From Henriciella sp. (GTDB lineage Bacteria > Pseudomonadota > Alphaproteobacteria > Caulobacterales > Hyphomonadaceae): a DNA stretch of 64,000 bases. Positions 46,029 through 58,800 of the stretch are shown here, piece after piece (positions within the stretch are counted from its first letter, which is position 1; the number at the start of each line of letters is the position of its first letter). Under the pieces are notes generated by a model. It had not been told where the DNA came from, did not search any database, and was given only the letters and a program-made list of their open reading frames with translations. The stretch lies in assembly GCA_013213785.1 (NCBI GenBank), contig JABSPZ010000010.1, positions 1 through 64,000 of the forward strand. The letters run 5' to 3'. The position numbers and the translations under genes were made by a program.

Positions 46029-47267
46029 ATGACTGACGCATCTCGGGCGGCTGCGCCCACCTCTTCGACTGAACGCTACCAAATTCTAGACGTGCTGCGC
46101 GGCTTTGCCCTGCTTGGGGTTTTAATCGCCAATCTGGACGAGCTTGGCGGGGAAGGCATGACTGCCACCGCTGAACAACTGGCCATGCTCTCCACCGCTG
46201 GCTTTGACCAAGCCGTCAAACGGGCGCTTGAGCTCTTTGTCTATGGCAAGGCCAATACGCCGTTTGCCATCCTCTTTGGCATTGGGTTTTGGATCCAGAT
46301 GGAGCGGTTGACCGCAAGGGGCGTAGCTTTTGGCAGCATCTATTTACGTCGGATCACGATTCTTGCCGTGTTTGGCACGATCCACATGCTCGGCTGGTTC
46401 TCCTGGGATATCCTTCATCTCTACGGCCTGCTCGCTTTCGCCCTTTATTTCAGTCGGTCTCTGTCTGATCGAGCTCTGTTATGGATCGGCGGCGCCCTCC
46501 TCGTCTTAGGAAAGCCTGTTCTCACTTGGGCAGGGGCTGAACTTGGATGGACGCAGGCTGGACTCGACGCCGCTTATACTGAGACCGAAGTCATGGCACG
46601 CTATGCCGCCGCGCAATCGGGCGATTTCATCGCCTATGTCGGGGCGATGAATAAACATATTTGGCTCGACTGGGTGCTTGGCGGAACACTCATCGCATGG
46701 TTCGCGTATGGCCTCGGGCGATTTTACATCGGTGCATGGATCGCCCGAAAAGGCTGGATCCAGAATGCTGAGACGCACCTGCCTATGGTCAAAAAACTGA
46801 CCCTTCCGCTCCTATTGAGCGGCCTCGGCCTCCAGATTTTCACACAAGAGATGTCGAGCTATCCGGCGATCGCAGCTCTTGCGGCACCTCCGCTCTGGCT
46901 GGAGATCCTCCACAATATCGCAACGCCGCTCATCGCCGCCGGCTATGTCTGCGCCCTGATCTGGCTGTTCTTTAGCGCTTCTTGGAAATGGCTCGCACGC
47001 CCGTTTGCCCCGGTAGGGCAGATGGCCCTCACCAATTACCTGATCCAAAGTCCATTTATTCTCTTGCTCCTAACAAATGCTGGTCCTGGCCTAGGTTTGG
47101 CGGGACATGCAGGCAGCGCTCCTTTCCTCATGCTGTCTCTAGGCTTCTTCGCCGTGCAAGTGATCGCGAGCCGTTTTTGGATGAAAGTCTTTGCTTATGG
47201 CCCCGCCGAGTGGGTCTGGCGCGGCCTTACCTATCGAAGCTTCCCGAAAATCCGACGCGAACGATAA
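46029..47267 (+). CDS. DUF418 family membrane protein
   Basis: ILDVLRGFALLGVLIANL; multi-TM; PVGQMALTNYLIQSPFILLLL. Confidence 0.9.
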   Translation: MTDASRAAAPTSSTERYQILDVLRGFALLGVLIANLDELGGEGMTATAEQLAMLSTAGFDQAVKRALELFVYGKANTPFAILFGIGFWIQMERLTARGVAFGSIYLRRITILAVFGTIHMLGWFSWDILHLYGLLAFALYFSRSLSDRALLWIGGALLVLGKPVLTWAGAELGWTQAGLDAAYTETEVMARYAAAQSGDFIAYVGAMNKHIWLDWVLGGTLIAWFAYGLGRFYIGAWIARKGWIQNAETHLPMVKKLTLPLLLSGLGLQIFTQEMSSYPAIAALAAPPLWLEILHNIATPLIAAGYVCALIWLFFSASWKWLARPFAPVGQMALTNYLIQSPFILLLLTNAGPGLGLAGHAGSAPFLMLSLGFFAVQVIASRFWMKVFAYGPAEWVWRGLTYRSFPKIRRER

Positions 47268-47358
47268 GATCACAGCGGTTTGCCAAGCTTCTCGCCACGA
47301 CACCCTTGGAAATTGGCCTCACGCGGGTTACCTTTAACGTGAACGTCAGGAGTGTCCC

Positions 47359-48540
47359 ATGTTCCTCAACTTCTTTAACGAACTTCGCGCCGCCAAAGTC
47401 CCCGTGACTTTGAAAGAGTATCTGGCGCTTATGGAAGCGATGGATAAGGGCGTCATCGATCGCGACGTTGAGGACTTCTATTACCTGGCCCGCGCCGCTT
47501 TAGTGAAGGACGAGCGCAATATCGACAAGTTCGATAAAGTGTTCGGCCATGTCTTTAAAGGCTTGGACAGCCTCGGCGATGCGGTCGAAGCGCAAGACCT
47601 TCCAGAGGAATGGCTGCGCAAGATGACAGAGAAATTCCTGTCCCCTGAAGAGATGGCTGAGATCGAGTCTATGGGCGGCTTTGAAAAGCTCATGGAAACC
47701 TTGAAGAAGCGTCTGGAAGAGCAAAAGAAGCGCCACGAGGGCGGCAATAAATGGATCGGCACAGGCGGCACATCGCCATTTGGCGCGAATGGCTACAATC
47801 CCGAAGGCATCAGGATTGGCCAAGACAAGTCTCGCCACCGCCGCGCAACCAAAGTTTGGGATAAACGCGAGTTCAAAAACTATGATGATAGTGTCGAGCT
47901 CGGCACGCGGAACATCAAAGTTGCACTGAAGCGCCTGCGCAAATGGGCCCGCAATGGCGCTCCAGACGAGCTGGACCTCGATGCCACGATCAAGAATACG
48001 GCACGCCAAGGCTATCTCGACATCGAGATGCGTCCGGAGCGCCGTAACACAGTCTCCGTGCTGCTGCTGATGGATGTTGGCGGCTCAATGGATCCGCATG
48101 TGAAAGTTATGGAAGAGCTGTTCTCAGCGGCCCGAGCCGAGATCAAAAATCTCGAATACTACTATTTCCACAACTGCCCGTATGAGGGCCTTTGGAAGGA
48201 TAATCGCCGCCGCCGCAATGACGTGATCCCGACCTGGGACGTGCTGCATAAATATCCAAGCGAGTATAAAGTTATCGTTGTGGGCGACGCGACGATGAGC
48301 CCGTATGAGATCACGTATGCAGGCGGGTCTGTCGAACATTGGAACGAAGAACCCGGCGGTCTCTGGATTCAAAGATTTGTCGCGCAGTTCCCGAATTTTG
48401 CTTGGCTCAACCCAGTGAAATCCGGCGCTTGGGAATATACCGGATCCATCCAACTGATCCGCGAACTCATCGGCCCTGACCGGATGTTCGAAATGACGCT
48501 TGAAGGTCTGGACGGCGCCATGAAAGAGCTTGGACGCTAA
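47359..48540 (+). CDS. CoxE-like vWA domain protein
   Basis: MFLNFFNELRAAKVPVTLKEYLALMEAM...; VLLLMDVGGSMDPHVKVMEELFSAARAEIKNLEYYYFHNCPYE. Confidence 0.9.
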   Translation: MFLNFFNELRAAKVPVTLKEYLALMEAMDKGVIDRDVEDFYYLARAALVKDERNIDKFDKVFGHVFKGLDSLGDAVEAQDLPEEWLRKMTEKFLSPEEMAEIESMGGFEKLMETLKKRLEEQKKRHEGGNKWIGTGGTSPFGANGYNPEGIRIGQDKSRHRRATKVWDKREFKNYDDSVELGTRNIKVALKRLRKWARNGAPDELDLDATIKNTARQGYLDIEMRPERRNTVSVLLLMDVGGSMDPHVKVMEELFSAARAEIKNLEYYYFHNCPYEGLWKDNRRRRNDVIPTWDVLHKYPSEYKVIVVGDATMSPYEITYAGGSVEHWNEEPGGLWIQRFVAQFPNFAWLNPVKSGAWEYTGSIQLIRELIGPDRMFEMTLEGLDGAMKELGR

Positions 48541-48577
48541 TCGACGCTCACCTCGAATTTTGCAAATTGCAACATTA

Positions 48578-48620
48578 AAAAGCCCGCCAGCACACAAAGG
48601 GGAATGGCTGACGGGCTGAA
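48578..48620 (-). terminator. Rho-independent terminator on minus strand
   Basis: Minus strand AGCCCGTCAG...CTGGCGGGCTTTTT; no coding gene precedes it on that strand. Confidence 0.65.
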
Positions 48621-48656
48621 GACATCTACGCTGTGTGGGTGCGTGGAATGTCGTTT

Positions 48657-48685
48657 TGACGTATTCGTCAGAAAAATACGTATTC
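48657..48685. promoter_or_regulatory. Two adjacent dyads / direct repeat ACGTATTC x2
   Basis: TGACG-tatt-CGTCA (48657-48670) and AATACGTATT (48675-48684); ACGTATTC repeated with 19-bp period. Confidence 0.4.
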
Positions 48686-48806
48686 CGATGGCCCGCTGAG
48701 ACAAATAGTCAAAATTTAGTACAAATTTCTGCGCATCGTTGCTCTTGCAACAGTTTCCTACTTGTCGTTGAGTGATCGAGATCGACCCAGGGCGGCATGA
48801 TTCAGA

Positions 48807-50432
48807 GTGGCGGACCAGCAAGAACACGCTGAAATAATTGAAAGATCCCGGGCAGAAGCGGCCCTCGCTCTGCTCCGTTCCTTGGCGCGCGCCGGCGAAG
48901 ACCCCGAAAAATTTGCACAGGCTTGCCGCGATTGGGCCAACCTCTCCGATGATGTCGAAAGCCTACCGGAGTTTCAGTCCGTTCTGTCTATGCTGACGGC
49001 GGAACCAAATGACATAGAAACACCAAACATAAGATGGCCGAGCGAACCAGCCGCAGCAACCGACACGTTTATGCTGGATGCGAAAGGCAAGATCTCAAGC
49101 CTTCCAAAAGAACTCGCGACACAATTCGATTTGAAAGTCGGCGACGTCTTACATCCTTCGCTTCAATCGAAAAATGCTCCGGATACTTCCCCATCTGGGA
49201 TGCTCATCGAGCTCGCGGATCGGTCGGGCGTTTCACGCCAGATAAAGATCTACCCCAAGCTGACCGAGGGAATGCTGTCAGGTTTTACGGGGCAGGTTTT
49301 TCTGTATCGCCTATCCGGCGCTGTTCGCACACATCTGACAAACCATTTCGGCGTAACCAGCAGCGAACTCGAAATTTTGGAACTTGTTCTCAGGCGGCAC
49401 CGCTTAGAACAGGTTGCTGAACTCCGCGGCATCAAATTGAATACGGTTCGAACGCACGTTGCGAGGCTGAATAATAAGCTTTGCTGCAAGAGCTTAACCG
49501 AAACGATTGCGATGACTGTGGAACTTTCGCAAGCGCTTAGCCTCCGCGCGGAGCCGCCACACGTTCTCGTCACCGAAGATGAAAATGCGTCCCGCCGGAT
49601 TGCACTGCGAAATGACAATCAATGCGTGGAGTATCGCCGGTTCGGCGCAGCACACGGTCGCCCAGTCATCATTTTACATTCATTGGAATATGGCTACCTC
49701 CCGTCCAAAGAGATGATCAACGCGGCCCGCAAAGACGGCATCAATTTGATTTTCCCACTGCGTCCGGGATTCGGTGAGACAACGCCGACGGGTTCGATCG
49801 GAGACGCAGCCAAAATGCTGGTCGAATTCATCCGCGTTCTAGGTCTCAGAGACATCATTCTTGTTGGACAATCCACATCGGCGCCCCTTGCATTAGAAAT
49901 TCAAACCCTAAGCCCGCGCATCGCGAAGACGGTATTGATCAATTATGGGCTCGATGTGAGCGACAAACTCTCAGCGATCCAACCAAATTGGCTGAATGGA
50001 TTGCTTCGCATGGGCCTCAGCTCTCGCGCAGGATTTGCGTTCGGGGCCCGCTCGCTTCGCACAATTAGTGAGACCTTTGGCGGCATGCGTTTCTATCGCA
50101 TGATGTACCGAAATCAGGATAGCGATTTGGCGTATTTGGAAGCCAATCTTGGACACTTCCAGCTCGCATCTGACTATCTCTATGGCGCCGATCTGAAGCA
50201 CACGCGTTTAGATCTGGAATCAGCCTTCCTGGATAATCCTCGCGCTGTGGATCTGCTGTCTGAAGTCTCACCTCTCATTGTCCTGAACAGCATGGACCAG
50301 CAAGGCGTTGGCCCGGAAGCTTCCAGAGAAGCCGCGGAACGTTTGGGGCTTGATTTTAGACCAATCGAGCATCCAGGTCGGAACTGGATGTTCCAGCACC
50401 CAGAAACGCTCTTCAAAGAGATCATGGATTAA
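48807..50432 (+). CDS. LuxR-type HTH regulator fused to C-terminal alpha/beta hydrolase fold
   Basis: HFGVTSSELEILELVLRRHRLEQVAELRGIKLNTVRTHVARLNNKLCCKSLTE (LuxR HTH) followed by RRFGAAHGRPVIILHSLEYGY...DIILVGQSTSAPLALEIQTL (alpha/beta hydrolase). Confidence 0.85.
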   Translation: MADQQEHAEIIERSRAEAALALLRSLARAGEDPEKFAQACRDWANLSDDVESLPEFQSVLSMLTAEPNDIETPNIRWPSEPAAATDTFMLDAKGKISSLPKELATQFDLKVGDVLHPSLQSKNAPDTSPSGMLIELADRSGVSRQIKIYPKLTEGMLSGFTGQVFLYRLSGAVRTHLTNHFGVTSSELEILELVLRRHRLEQVAELRGIKLNTVRTHVARLNNKLCCKSLTETIAMTVELSQALSLRAEPPHVLVTEDENASRRIALRNDNQCVEYRRFGAAHGRPVIILHSLEYGYLPSKEMINAARKDGINLIFPLRPGFGETTPTGSIGDAAKMLVEFIRVLGLRDIILVGQSTSAPLALEIQTLSPRIAKTVLINYGLDVSDKLSAIQPNWLNGLLRMGLSSRAGFAFGARSLRTISETFGGMRFYRMMYRNQDSDLAYLEANLGHFQLASDYLYGADLKHTRLDLESAFLDNPRAVDLLSEVSPLIVLNSMDQQGVGPEASREAAERLGLDFRPIEHPGRNWMFQHPETLFKEIMD

Positions 50433-50521
50433 AGAGGGTCATCAGTCGGACGGCGCCAGTTCGTCCTGCTCCCGCATGGGAACCCCTTCTCAGACGGCGC
50501 AGGCGCGATACACTCCGAAAC

Positions 50522-51712
50522 ATGGACCTTTCATCGAATCCCGCCCTTGAGCCGTTTCGCGCCGACGTGCGCAAATTCTTCGAAACCGAGTATCCGCAAG
50601 ACATCCGCGCGAAAGTCGCGACGGGCGCCAGCCTAACAACGGCTGAAGTCCGCAAGTCAGAAATGGCGCTTGGCGCGAAGGGGTGGCTCGCGAGCGCCTG
50701 GCCAAAAGAGTATGGCGGTCCGGGCTGGAGCCTCGAAGAGCAATATATTTTCGATGAAGAGCTGGAACGTGCCGGCGTTCCAACCGTGACGCCGATGGGC
50801 GTGATCTATGTTGGGCCGATCCTGTATACGTTTGGGTCGCAGGCGCAGAAGGATAAATGGCTCCCTGGCACCCGGGATGGATCACTTGGCTGGGCACAGG
50901 GCTATAGCGAACCTGACAGCGGGTCTGATCTCGCCTCACTGCAATTCTCTGCGAAGCGCGACGGCGATGAGTATGTGCTGAGCGGGACCAAGATCTGGAC
51001 CAGCGCCGCGCAGCATGCCGATTGGGTCTTCCTGCTGGCGCGGACCTCGAAAGAAGAGAAAAAACAGCTCGGCATTAGTTTTATCTGCTGCGAGATGGAG
51101 CGCCCTGGCGTGACCTTGAAGCCGATCATCACAATCGACGGCAAGCATGTCTTGAACATGGTGATCTTCGAAGATGTGCGGGTACCAGCGGACTATCTGA
51201 TCGGCGAAGAGGGCAAAGGCTGGACCTATTCGCAATATCTGCTTGGGTTTGAACGCACGTCTTATGCGCGCATCGGCGGCAAGCGAAAGCAATTGAGCCA
51301 TATCAGAGCGCTGGCAACGGCTGAGCCAACCGGCGGCAACACGAAATTGATCGATGATGAGGCGTTTGCGCGGCAATTGACCGATGCAGACATGGCCGTG
51401 GACGGTTTGGAAATGACCGTGCTGCGCGTCCTCTCCGCAGTGAAAGATGGCGGTAGCCCAGGAAAAGAAGCCTCAATCATCAAAATTCTGGCAACTGAAA
51501 CTGCGCAGCAAATTACGACGCTTTATTTGAACGTCGCTGCCGCACACGGACAACGCAAATTTGAAGATAGTGTCAGCCCCGAGTGGACGGGACATACTGA
51601 CTATGCCGCTTCTGGCGTCTCCACCTATTTCGGCGCCCGTGCTCAGAGCATCTATGGCGGCACAAATGAGATCCAAAAGAACATCATCGCCAAGCGGGTT
51701 CTAGGATTATAA
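50522..51712 (+). CDS. Acyl-CoA dehydrogenase family protein
   Basis: GWAQGYSEPDSGSDLASLQFSAKRDGDEYVLSGTKIWTSAAQHADW, LLGFERTSYARIGG, YGGTNEIQKNIIAKRVLGL. Confidence 0.95.
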   Translation: MDLSSNPALEPFRADVRKFFETEYPQDIRAKVATGASLTTAEVRKSEMALGAKGWLASAWPKEYGGPGWSLEEQYIFDEELERAGVPTVTPMGVIYVGPILYTFGSQAQKDKWLPGTRDGSLGWAQGYSEPDSGSDLASLQFSAKRDGDEYVLSGTKIWTSAAQHADWVFLLARTSKEEKKQLGISFICCEMERPGVTLKPIITIDGKHVLNMVIFEDVRVPADYLIGEEGKGWTYSQYLLGFERTSYARIGGKRKQLSHIRALATAEPTGGNTKLIDDEAFARQLTDADMAVDGLEMTVLRVLSAVKDGGSPGKEASIIKILATETAQQITTLYLNVAAAHGQRKFEDSVSPEWTGHTDYAASGVSTYFGARAQSIYGGTNEIQKNIIAKRVLGL

Positions 51713-51977
51713 AACTCCGTTAATGAAACAATATTTCATTTCGGGGCGATAATTCACCCTTCAAAAGGATATATTCTCTCCTGTCGCCACGGCAGGGGGA
51801 AGGAATAACCTGTTCTATTTTTGCAACTACACGGCACTGAAATCAGCGAAATCAGTCCGAATCTGGATGTATTGCATTTAAATTAATTGACACCAAAGGC
51901 GTTCGTTCGAATTTGACTTCCGTCTCCTGCAGCAAGGTTACGCGAGACATTAAGAAAACAAAAAACAAGGAAAAAGC

Positions 51978-54704
51978 ATGGGCAACGTTAGAACGCGCAA
52001 CAAAATCATGTGTAGCGCGGCACTAAGTTGGGCTTTGGTGGCATTCGCGCCAACAGCTCTCGCACAAGATGCAAATTCTTCGGAGGACGCGGCAAGCGAA
52101 GACCTGGAGCTAGACACAATCGTATCAATTGGTTCGCGGGTTCCATCTCGCTCTGCCCTGGATACACCAGCTCCCGTAGATGTTCTGCCGGGTGATGAGT
52201 TTGTAAACCAAGGCACCAACGATATCTCAGATATCCTGCGGACTGCGGTACCGTCTTATAACGTCAACACACAGCCGATCTCTGATGCTGCGACCATTAT
52301 TCGCCCAGCTAACGTTCGCGGCCTTTCGCCAGATAACACTCTGGTCCTTTTGAACGGCAAGCGTCGTCACCGCGGCTCAGTCATTTCCTTCCTAGGTGGC
52401 GGTATCGCTGACGGTGCGCAAGGCGCGGACGTGAGCACGATCCCATCTTTGGCGCTTAGCCGTGTTGAAATCCTACGTGACGGTGCATCGTCTCAGTACG
52501 GATCTGACGCGATCGCCGGTGTGATCAACTTCCAGCTCCGCGAAGACAGCAGCGGCGGCACAGTCGAAGCCGTTTACGGCTCTACCTATGACGGCGACGG
52601 CGACAACTATCGCATCGCTGGTAACATTGGTCTTCCGCTCACCGAGCGCGGCTTCATCAACATCACAGGTGAATATTCTGACACTGACGGCACCGTCCGT
52701 TCAGTCGTTCGCGGTGACGTTGAAGCCCTGATCGCAGCCGGAAACACCGCTGTTGCAGATTTCCGCACCATCAACACCTACACTGATGAAGTTCCTCAGT
52801 ACTGGGGTCAGCCTGACGTCAAAGACAATTTCAAGCTGTTCATCAATTCGGGCATTGAAGTTGGCGAAAACACTGAGATCTATGCTTTCGGTAACTATGC
52901 CGAGCGGACAGCTGAAGGTGGCTTCTTCTATCGTAACCCAACCAATCGCGGCGGCGTCTATCGCGGCCCAACTGTTGATCCAGTAACAGGTCTTGCAGAC
53001 CCAGACGGCGTTGCCTCTATCCTCGTCGGTGACTTGGACGGCGTTGGAACTGGCGGCTCTTGCCCGGCGGGTATCCCACTGACAGAAGGCGGCGGTCTGA
53101 TCGCAGACCCAACTGTCCTGGCTCAGGTTACCGCTGATCCAAACTGTTTCTCATTCGTAGAGACAATCCCAAGCGGCTTTGTTCCACGCTTTGGTGGTGA
53201 CAATACTGATTACTCTATCGCTGGTGGCGTTCGCGGCGTCTTCGATCTCGGCTCTGGTCTGAACTATGATTTCAGCATTGTGCACGGCTCAAGCGAAACT
53301 GAGTTCTTCATCCGCAACACAATCAACGCGTCTCTCGGGCCAAACACGCCACGTGACTTTATCCCGGGTGCGTATCAGCAGACTGAAACCGTCTATGACG
53401 CCGATTTCAGCTATGCGCTGCCAGTTGATGGTCTCGCGTCTGATCTGAACGTCGCGTTTGGTGCTCAGTACCGCGAAGAAGAGTTCGAAATCACGCAAGG
53501 TGATGCGGCTTCATTCGCGCTCGGACCACTTGCTGACCAAGGCTTCTCTTCAAGCTCGAACGGCTTCGGTGGCTTCACAGCATCAAGCACGAACTCGCAA
53601 GAAAGCTATGCGTTCTATGTCGACTTGGAAGCCGACATTACGGATCGCTTCACCATGCAAGGCGCTGTGCGTTTCGAAGACTATGACGCCTTCGGCAGCA
53701 CAACTGACTATAAAGTCGGCGCTCTGTTCCGCGTCACGGATACGTTCCGTCTTCGTGGTACAGTTTCAACCGGGTTCCACGCCCCAACAGCGGGTCAAGC
53801 GAACGTTACTAACGTGACCACGCAGAACGTTGGCGGTGTCTTGGTTGACCAAGGTACTCTGCCGCTATCGTCTGCAGCAGGTCAGCTCGCCGCTGACTTC
53901 GTTGAAGCACGTGACGGTGGACGTCCAACACTGGGTACAGAATCTGCTCAGAACTTCACGTTCGGTGCAGCCTTCGACGCTGGCCCAATGACTTGGACGG
54001 TCGACTATTTCAACATCGCTGTTGAAGACCGTATCGCCCTGTCAGCTAACGTGAACTTCCTGGAAGCTCTCGACTTTGTCGGCGCGCAAAACGGTCTTAC
54101 AGCTTTCGCAAGCGTAAGCGACGGTCTGACTCAGCTCGGAAACGCCGGGATCATCGATCGTAATGCGTTCGTTGGCTTTGAAGACCTGAACCAGTTCCGT
54201 TACTTCTCAAACAGCTTTGACACCACCACACAGGGTGTTGAAGTTGTCGGTACACTGCCGCTTGAGCTGACCGAAACTGGCGACTCTGATCTGTCACTGT
54301 CGTTCGCATACATCGACACAGAAGTTGATGACCGCGGCACGATCAACCCAATCAGCGAAGGCCGCGTTGCGGCGCTGGAAGAGTCTCTGCCAGAGCTGAA
54401 AGGCTCTCTGACTTTCTCACACACCGAGAACAAGTGGCGTGCGCTCGCACGGGCTAACTACTTCGGTGAGTGGGAAGACACAGGCAACGGTACGGGCACA
54501 CAAGGTGCTGAGATCAATATCGATGCAGAGGTAGGTTACCAGCTGACCGACCAAGTCGAGCTGATCGTCGGCGCGAACAATGTGTTCGACAACTTCCCAG
54601 ACGAGAACCCGAATGCAAGATCTCTTGGTCAGCTCTACCCAGAGTCTGCGCCAAGCGGCTTCACAGGTGGGTCTTACTATCTGAAAGCACGTTACATCTG
54701 GTAA
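51978..54704 (+). CDS. TonB-dependent receptor (908 aa)
   Basis: Signal peptide ...FAPTALA; TPAPVDVLPGDEFVNQGTNDISDILR plug, RGLSPDNTLVLLNGKRRH, VEILRDGASSQYGSDAIAGVINF; C-terminal YYLKARYIW. Confidence 0.95.
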   Translation: MGNVRTRNKIMCSAALSWALVAFAPTALAQDANSSEDAASEDLELDTIVSIGSRVPSRSALDTPAPVDVLPGDEFVNQGTNDISDILRTAVPSYNVNTQPISDAATIIRPANVRGLSPDNTLVLLNGKRRHRGSVISFLGGGIADGAQGADVSTIPSLALSRVEILRDGASSQYGSDAIAGVINFQLREDSSGGTVEAVYGSTYDGDGDNYRIAGNIGLPLTERGFINITGEYSDTDGTVRSVVRGDVEALIAAGNTAVADFRTINTYTDEVPQYWGQPDVKDNFKLFINSGIEVGENTEIYAFGNYAERTAEGGFFYRNPTNRGGVYRGPTVDPVTGLADPDGVASILVGDLDGVGTGGSCPAGIPLTEGGGLIADPTVLAQVTADPNCFSFVETIPSGFVPRFGGDNTDYSIAGGVRGVFDLGSGLNYDFSIVHGSSETEFFIRNTINASLGPNTPRDFIPGAYQQTETVYDADFSYALPVDGLASDLNVAFGAQYREEEFEITQGDAASFALGPLADQGFSSSSNGFGGFTASSTNSQESYAFYVDLEADITDRFTMQGAVRFEDYDAFGSTTDYKVGALFRVTDTFRLRGTVSTGFHAPTAGQANVTNVTTQNVGGVLVDQGTLPLSSAAGQLAADFVEARDGGRPTLGTESAQNFTFGAAFDAGPMTWTVDYFNIAVEDRIALSANVNFLEALDFVGAQNGLTAFASVSDGLTQLGNAGIIDRNAFVGFEDLNQFRYFSNSFDTTTQGVEVVGTLPLELTETGDSDLSLSFAYIDTEVDDRGTINPISEGRVAALEESLPELKGSLTFSHTENKWRALARANYFGEWEDTGNGTGTQGAEINIDAEVGYQLTDQVELIVGANNVFDNFPDENPNARSLGQLYPESAPSGFTGGSYYLKARYIW

Positions 54705-54727
54705 CCTGCTTTACCCTCCAAACACGC

Positions 54728-54758
54728 AAGCCGCTCCATTCGGGGCGGCTTGTTTTTT
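54728..54758 (+). terminator. Rho-independent terminator after TonB receptor
   Basis: AAGCCGCTCC-attc-GGGGCGGCTT-G-TTTTTT. Confidence 0.9.
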
Positions 54759-54912
54759 ATCATTTCAGTGTCCGAATATTGCGTTCGCTGCACTCAAATG
54801 ATTTTCGTCCCAGATTTATTCAGAAACCGTCGCTTTTACGCTTGCCCGGTCTACCGACTCCCCGCTATAGGGCAGCCGTTTGCCTAAGCCGCAAAACAGG
54901 AAGGACACTCAG

Positions 54913-58176
<3,264 letters not shown>

Positions 58177-58281
58177 CTTGCGAAACCGAGTATTTTAGAC
58201 TACTTGACCCGCCTGCTTTTTGATTGAACCATCCTGTTTCAAAAGCAAGATGGCGTCAGAACCCAAGAACGGTACTTATTC

Positions 58282-58755
58282 ATGCAACGCACACCTATGA
58301 CTGCCGGGGGCTATGAGGCCCTCGACGAAGAATTGAAAAATCTGAAGTCTGTTGAGCGCCCGGCCATTATCCAGGCGATCGCAGAAGCTCGTGAGCATGG
58401 CGACCTGTCTGAGAACGCTGAGTATCATGCGGCGAAGGAAAAACAGTCTTTCATTGAAGGCCGTATCGTTGAGCTTGAGGACAAGCTCTCTCGCGCTGAC
58501 GTGATCGATCTGTCTAAGGTGAAGGGCGATAAAATCGTCTTCGGTGCGACTGTCACAATCATCGACGTCGATACTGAGGATGAGTCTACTTACCAAATCG
58601 TAGGTGAAGACGAGGCGGATATCGCGCAAGGCAAGGTTTCCAACACGTCTCCAATCGCGCGCGCCCTGATCGGCAAAGGCGAAGGTGACGAGGCCGAAGT
58701 CGCGGCCCCTGGCGGCGCTCGCGTCTACGAAATCGCCGACGTGAAATACATCTAA
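58282..58755 (+). CDS. greA: Transcription elongation factor GreA
   Basis: [57 protein letters not shown]. Confidence 0.97.
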   Translation: MQRTPMTAGGYEALDEELKNLKSVERPAIIQAIAEAREHGDLSENAEYHAAKEKQSFIEGRIVELEDKLSRADVIDLSKVKGDKIVFGATVTIIDVDTEDESTYQIVGEDEADIAQGKVSNTSPIARALIGKGEGDEAEVAAPGGARVYEIADVKYI

Positions 58756-58800
58756 AAGATAGCTCTTCAACTTAAAGGCGAATAATGGCATGGCCAATAT

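Noticed and set aside
45578-46060. 160-aa minus-strand ORF over pspF 3' end
   Set aside because: Antisense to pspF and the DUF418 start; no domain.
48537-48827. 96-aa minus-strand ORF in the intergenic region before the LuxR-hydrolase gene
   Set aside because: Ends in the antisense of the vWA stop and contains the terminator sequence; no motif. A noncoding transcript fits better.
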